Of a stretch of 64,000 nt of DNA, positions 58,756-64,000 are shown one piece after another (within the stretch, counting starts at the first letter, position 1; each line of letters opens with the position of its first letter). Source of the stretch: Pyrrhosoma nymphula (lineage: Eukaryota > Arthropoda > Insecta > Odonata > Coenagrionidae); NCBI GenBank assembly GCA_963573305.1, contig OY754329.1, forward strand, positions 129,691,422 to 129,755,421. Direction: 5' to 3'. A program made the position numbers and the translations under genes. The notes under the pieces were generated by a model. It was not told the DNA's origin. It did no database searches and was given only the letters and a program-made list of their open reading frames with translations.

Positions 58756-59819
58756 AACTTTATGTCTAAGGATGAACAAGAATACACATTTAAGTTCATG
58801 GCGAAATTTGTCAAACACACATTACTGTATGTGGACAGGCGTCTCTAAGGTCGTCCCTAAATTATGATTCTTCCAGAGATAGATGGGATATACGAATCGA
58901 AGAATTTATTGAATGGCATGGAAATGTGAATTTTAATCGAATAACACATCACACAAGACCTGAGGGAAGGATATGTACTGTTGAGATAGCTACTTCTCGT
59001 ATCAGTGGGGAATGCTTCCAAGTATGATTGTTGTCAGACTTGAATGGTGTCCAAAATTCTTCGTCCAATCTACATAGTCACTGGAGACAAGAAAACCATA
59101 GAAAAGTTGGCGAAAGGGTTTAATTTCAGAAAATTTAAGTTCTTGTATCCATAAAAATATAGCATTCTTATGAATTAGTTTTAGCTGAAAGTGCGTCTTA
59201 GTTTCTTGCGGTAAGCATTCACTCCAGCTAAACGAAACCTAAACCAATCGTATCATCGGAATGCGGAACTGGGTACCCAGAGTCCACCAGCTTCTGAATG
59301 AGACTTAAGAGATAAAGTTACCTCGGTGCTTGAGGAACAGTCATATACGTAGTCAGAAATGTTTTAGCATAAAGAATAGTATATTAAAGTACATACTTCT
59401 TATTGTAACACATAGAAATTCGAATTTCTTTGCCTATCCTTCCTACACTAAGCTGGGCTTAAAAAAAGCTGCAAAATTGAAGGAATTTCTAACTTTTAAC
59501 GCAGGTTCAGGATAGGTTAAGTTTCGGAAATCTCGTGAGAGAAATATGATTTTTCAGTGTACATTTTATACAAAAACTTATATGTATGCCATATAAAGCT
59601 TAATGGATTTCTTCTTGGGAGTATTGATGACAAAATATTATGGGTCTCGATTAATTGAATTGTTTAAGTGATTCGTCAATGTCTCTCAGGCGTGTGAGTT
59701 TAAGATGCGCGCTCTTGAAATTTTAAGATCATCAGTTTGCTGGATTTTATAATGGTCATAATCGAATCTATATATATTAAATTATTCCTGCAAATTTATG
59801 ATACCAATGTGTTGGAATA
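58756..59819. other. Non-coding AT-rich sequence
   Basis: Nothing recognised. Confidence 0.4.
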
Positions 59820-59898
59820 GGCCATGAAAAAAATCTTATGCCTTGATAGGAATCAAACCCAGACCTGCCAATAGCTCTTCAGGAGTGTTTAACCACTT
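59820..59898 (-). other. tRNA-like sequence, probable SINE head
   Basis: On the minus strand AAGTGGTTAAACACTCC (box A-like) is followed by CTGGGTTTGATTCCTATC (good box B). Acceptor and anticodon stems do not close. Confidence 0.45.
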
Positions 59899-62640
59899 GA
59901 AAACGGTGACAAAGTGGTGTTATTGTCCATACGTTTATTTCCTTGACCTCTAAGCATTTTGAAGAAATGGTAATTCACAAAGTTATGCCATGGAAAATGG
60001 TCATAGAAAAACTGCCTGGCTGATTTGCCATTCTTTTTCTTCAAGTATTGCGGATAACGATTTTTGACGCCATTCACACAACAGCTATAAGAGTGAAAAC
60101 TTCTCGAAACTGGGCGGTGATATCAGGGCAAGCTGATTATAACTTGCTGACATTATTCTCTCGTATCCTCCGCAAGGTTCCAAAATTTCCGCCCCACTAG
60201 TTGTCGAATTGAGGGGAAACGCGAGAGGTCTTCGGCAGGCTTCGGCAGCGAGAAAAGTTTACAGAATCTGCATCTAAAGCGGCAATTTCTCGCCATAAAG
60301 CCAGGGATTCGCTCCGCCGAATAAATTGAGCACTGAAGTGGAAAAGTTTTCCGATACGAGGATAAATATGCAGAGAAGTTTCGCCTCGCAGTAAAACACA
60401 CAGAACACAATCTAGAGACTTTCCGAGATTCTTTGAATGGGCTATTTGACATATACCATACAAACTCGATTCAAATCATTAATATTCCTGAATAACTTGG
60501 CTTTTTTTAACTGAGCATACACAAGATGAGAGGGGTTCCACTGGAGCAAAGAAGTTGGGAAAAACGCCCGGTGATAAAAGGAGCAGAAATAAGTATGAAG
60601 GATCCGAGTTGTGAGAAGATCCGTGCTTTCCTTTTTGACACCATATGCAGGAAGGAATAGCTCCTCAAGTCTTTGCCCGGAGACGGCGTTGTCGCGCCTG
60701 CTGTCGGTTTTGAAAGCGCTAGGGGCAACATTGCTATCAGAAAGTATATTAAAACGAATTAATTTTTCAAATGACTTAGTTTGATGCTCAACTGAAACAT
60801 AAATTTACTACGAATGTTAATCAGAAGTAAATCGATTCACTCCTCAAGGAAAGGAATCAAGTACCAATTTGATTAAATTCCATACAGATTACGCCCACCA
60901 GTTTTCATTTCACGCCAATGAGACATTTTAAACTTATGCCTAGCATCCAGGGTATCGCATGCATCACAGCAGCCGTTTACGGAAGATTGAGTTTCATTGA
61001 GAACATTTCAATTTACACACATTCCACATCTAAGACAAAAGAGGTTCTAAGATGAAATAACACCAACAAGAATATCCTGCTTCTTCTCAGAGGTTCCGCG
61101 AAAGTTCATAGGGTTTAGTTTTTATTTCATAAATATTTTTTCATTCCCAGCGCAGTCTTCTCGATTCTGAGAGAATTTAAGCCAATTTGAGCCTCATGGT
61201 TGACCGTTTCTGTAGATCGGAGCAGATGTCGAGTGTTCAGATTAATGGTTGGTAAGCTAACTTCTCCCATTTATCCTCAAGGCTTCAACTGACTAAAATT
61301 AACTCTAAAAAAAACCCACCACACATCCATTAATTTCGCAACCAGAAGCGCTATTAAAGCAACAAAATGTATTAGCATTTTAACTATATTTCACTATTTA
61401 CTTTATTTTCACCAATGCCTTATCACATTCTCTATATAATTCTTCGTTCCAAGACTCCATCTAGTACAATTTCATTCCAAAATTGTGGTGCCATAAAAAG
61501 AAACGATTAATTATCACGTAATTAAGTTTAATATGACATTTAATTATTTTATCACCAAGTTTGGTCGCAGCTTGAGATAAAATGAGTTAAGTTACCGAAT
61601 TAATGAACGTGAGATTCGGCTGAACGTGAACAAATGCGAAATTAACGTAATGGTCAGAAGCAGCCAAATGCGTCAACACTTAATTCCAGACCATATCTTG
61701 CTCGCGTATTTCTCTCACGTACTTCGAGGTAATTCAAAATTAAAACAAAAACTTAATTTTTCGTCCGGCTAATAGTAACACGTTACGCGATCTACCCCGA
61801 CCTAATTTCGGTAAAAACGTCCAGTAACCGCGGTCCATTCCACTCATAGATTAAAAAAAAAGGATTGAGCAATAAGGCATAAGAGCACTGAGTATAATAG
61901 AAGCCATTAAATGCACAATGAGTAAGAATAAATATTTCAGCTATGCAGTGAATTCGTTGAAAACTGTGATAATAGTCGAAGAATTAACGTGATACCGACA
62001 TGACCCATCTAAATGCTTGCTAAACCGAAAAATATAAAAAATACTCTTTCCCTTGTTTAATGGAGATGTTGGTAATAAATTTATCTATATAATTAAAGCC
62101 AAAAACAATTCGTTTGTCTTTGCTGACAAATTTAGAGTTTTATATTGTTCTAGGAACAATGGTAAATGGAAAAAAGTTAAATAACATCAGATAATGAAAA
62201 TAATGAATCATACAAGATATCGAATTAAAGTTTAAAAAGAACACGTACCTACACCATTTTAGTAAAATTATTTGTAGACTCTTAAAACTATGGCAACTGA
62301 TAATAAAATCATAAAAATAACAAAAATGAACTATAAGGAAAACACGGGGAAGATTAATTATATTTTTATAAACTGTTATTGATGTTAAAGTAGTTCTTTG
62401 TTTCTGTATAATCTTTAATTCAATATTTTGCATATTTATATTTAAAAGTTCGTTTTAAATTCATGACACCAGAAGTTAATTATTTTAAAACACTATCCTA
62501 TGTTGTAATAAATTTGTCGTGTCCCAAATGGCGGAACTCGACGCTGACGAAAAACAATCTGAGCGGCTAGATCGTTATAGTAGGGGGTTTTAGGCTTTGA
62601 AGAGTTGAAACTCAAACGCAAATTCAGTGGATAAGATATT
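59899..62640. other. Mostly AT-rich non-coding sequence
   Basis: A somewhat GC-richer block at 60150-60470 and another at 60520-60720 carry overlapping frames on both strands without known domains. A short frame at 61615-61680 reads LNVNKCEINVMVRSSQ, faintly like the LN..KTE.MV region of LINE reverse transcriptases. Confidence 0.35.
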
Positions 62641-62700
62641 TTATTTACAGCCGCCGGAAGACGATCAGCGCCTCCGGCTACAGTCTTCAGAATTATCCGC
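62641..62700 (-). mobile_element. PLE-like remnant, decayed core with 3' tail
   Basis: On the minus strand CTGAAGACTGTAGCC, GGAGGCGCT, GATCGTC (62660-62690), then GGCGGCTGTAAATAAAAT. Order and trailing AATAAAA match the other copies; GAAAC has become GATC. Confidence 0.4.
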
Positions 62701-63539
62701 TTCTTACAAAAAGCTTTGAGCATATATACCCTTTCTGAGGTTCAGGGGGAGGTGGGGTGAGGATAAGGATGGAGGAGGGTTTCCTGGTGGGGTGAGAAAG
62801 ATTTCCCTTTCCATTTCACAGATATGACCCTTCAAAACAGTCTAGATACATAGTTTAGGGTCATCCCACATTTTCTATCACCTAATGGTCGGTTTTAAGA
62901 TACACAGAACAGCCGACTTGCGACATGCGAACCCTCAGACATAAATTTCGTCTGTCACGTGGGTGGCTGGGTGGCGGTTTCACCATGACATACCATACAC
63001 CAGACATAAATACCATCCATCCCTTAAGGGCAGTCGTGCATGACAAATTTTTACACGTCCATTAATGTTTTTTTAACTTATATATAGATCTGAAGACTTC
63101 AGCTAATGCAGAGGAAACGTTAGTTATGGTTTAATAGTTTTATTTACGACTAAATTCTCGTTTATATACGAAAATAATTGACAAAAAGTGGTGTAGAGTA
63201 TTCGTAATCCTAAAAAATAGCAATGTTTCACTATACACATTTAAAGATACATATTTCCCTTTTAGCAGGATAATTTTCGCAAAAACGTACGCTTCACTTC
63301 TGAGCGACAAGAAGTTCAGCTGCTTCATTCTCTAATATGGAAGCTGTTCTATTATCTATGACGCAAGCTACTGTCGTCTCCATCCTATGGATCAAGTTAA
63401 CGTAAATGATGGTTCATGTTAGTTTAAAATCTAGGACGTCGTTTAAAGCCGTCGCGACGGGTTAATTTGAATTCAAGTTTTCCATTAAATTCTTCCCCTT
63501 CATTTTCCTTTTACAAGCGAGCAGGCCACAATAGGCCGC
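62701..63539. other. Non-coding sequence, nothing recognised
   Basis: A G-rich run at 62738-62795, then AT-rich sequence. Confidence 0.4.
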
Positions 63540-63836
63540 AGGCCGCATGCTTCGTTAGCGGCATTTGGAAGAAAGGAGGCGGGAGGCGTTAGGATGGGGA
63601 TTGCGGCGAGGGCATTTGAGTGTAGAGGGAGGAAGCGTGGGAGTACATCGCCCATTACTCTCCGGCAAGCGGCGAAGCTTGGGGAAGAATTTCCAGATTG
63701 CATGTGGGGGACTACGATGCAAAAGACGGTCAGGAGGGATTGCATGGAATTTGACTTACCGGCTCAGCATATAGAATACCTACCGCCAGAGGAATCAACG
63801 ACTGAGCCATATCATCGCGAAACTTTCATATAAATT
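63540..63836 (+). other. GC-richer patch with an unassigned 80-codon frame
   Basis: A plus-strand frame starts at ATG 63594 and stops at 63833. Its second half, EFDLPAQHIEYLPPEESTTE, is acidic and reads more like protein than the low-complexity frames elsewhere. It has no known domain, and two other frames overlap it. It might be a terminal exon. Confidence 0.2.
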
Positions 63837-64000
63837 GGAAATATTTGACTGCACGAAATTTACTGACAAATGGTTGCCGGCTTAATTTCGAAAATAATCC
63901 TTCACTAATCAATGCCCACCATTACATAAAATTCTGCAAAAGAGAGGAGATTTCTATTACCTTTTAAATTTTACGGCGTCAAAACCATTTGGTAGCCATT
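63837..64000. other. Window end, non-coding
   Basis: AT-rich; nothing recognised. Confidence 0.4.

Noticed and set aside
61615..61680. LINE reverse transcriptase fragment
   Set aside because: Resemblance is limited to about 15 residues with no supporting motif nearby.

Overview
This is a gene-poor, AT-rich window of a large eukaryotic genome. The retrotransposon types, the tRNA-derived SINEs and the general texture suggest an arthropod, probably an insect; I cannot name the species. I could not support any complete host protein-coding gene, rRNA or functional tRNA. What can be supported is layer on layer of transposable elements, mostly short, old and broken. The longest convincing reading frame is a 5'-truncated reverse transcriptase at 6.9-8.2 kb on the minus strand.

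Three non-LTR (LINE) families are visible. Family A is the 6.9-8.2 kb copy plus fragments at 16.7, 17.2-18.0, 24.6 and 56.1 kb. Family B is represented by C-terminal and 3' fragments at 19.0-19.5, 35.4, 39.2-39.8, 41.2 and 49.2 kb. Family C is CR1/L2/Jockey-like, with C-terminal fragments at 18.5 and 52.2 kb and a bare 3' end at 49.7 kb. tRNA-like, SINE-type sequences with RNA polymerase III box B lie at 20.6, 22.4, 22.7-23.0, 29.2, 34.1, 36.9 and 59.8 kb.

The most interesting signal is a recurring RNA-like motif, CUGANGAN, then a short hairpin, then GAAAC, then 2-7 nt ending in GUC. It occurs in long inverted repeats at 27.7, 33.2 and 44.1 kb and alone at 42.6, 52.5, 52.8 and 62.7 kb, several followed by AATAAAA. 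It looks like the terminal repeats of Penelope-like elements (PLEs), which are known to carry hammerhead ribozymes. A nested tandem array of ~183-bp monomers at 15.0-16.15 kb carries a related CUGAAGA...GAAA core in each monomer and may be a retrozyme-like array.

Other structure includes a near-identical 290-bp tandem duplication (29.5-30.1 kb), a diverged ~95-bp satellite (10.0-10.4 kb), a 141-bp MITE-like element (52.93-53.07 kb), a foldback (35.7-36.15 kb) and four pairs of diverged dispersed repeats. One pair, at 34.5-35.4 and 57.8-58.75 kb, keeps matching splice-site sequences around a short exon-like block. About twenty GC-rich, purine/pyrimidine-skewed islands are scattered through the AT-rich background; one (55.4-55.8 kb) has a palindromic CCAAT element and looks most like a promoter.
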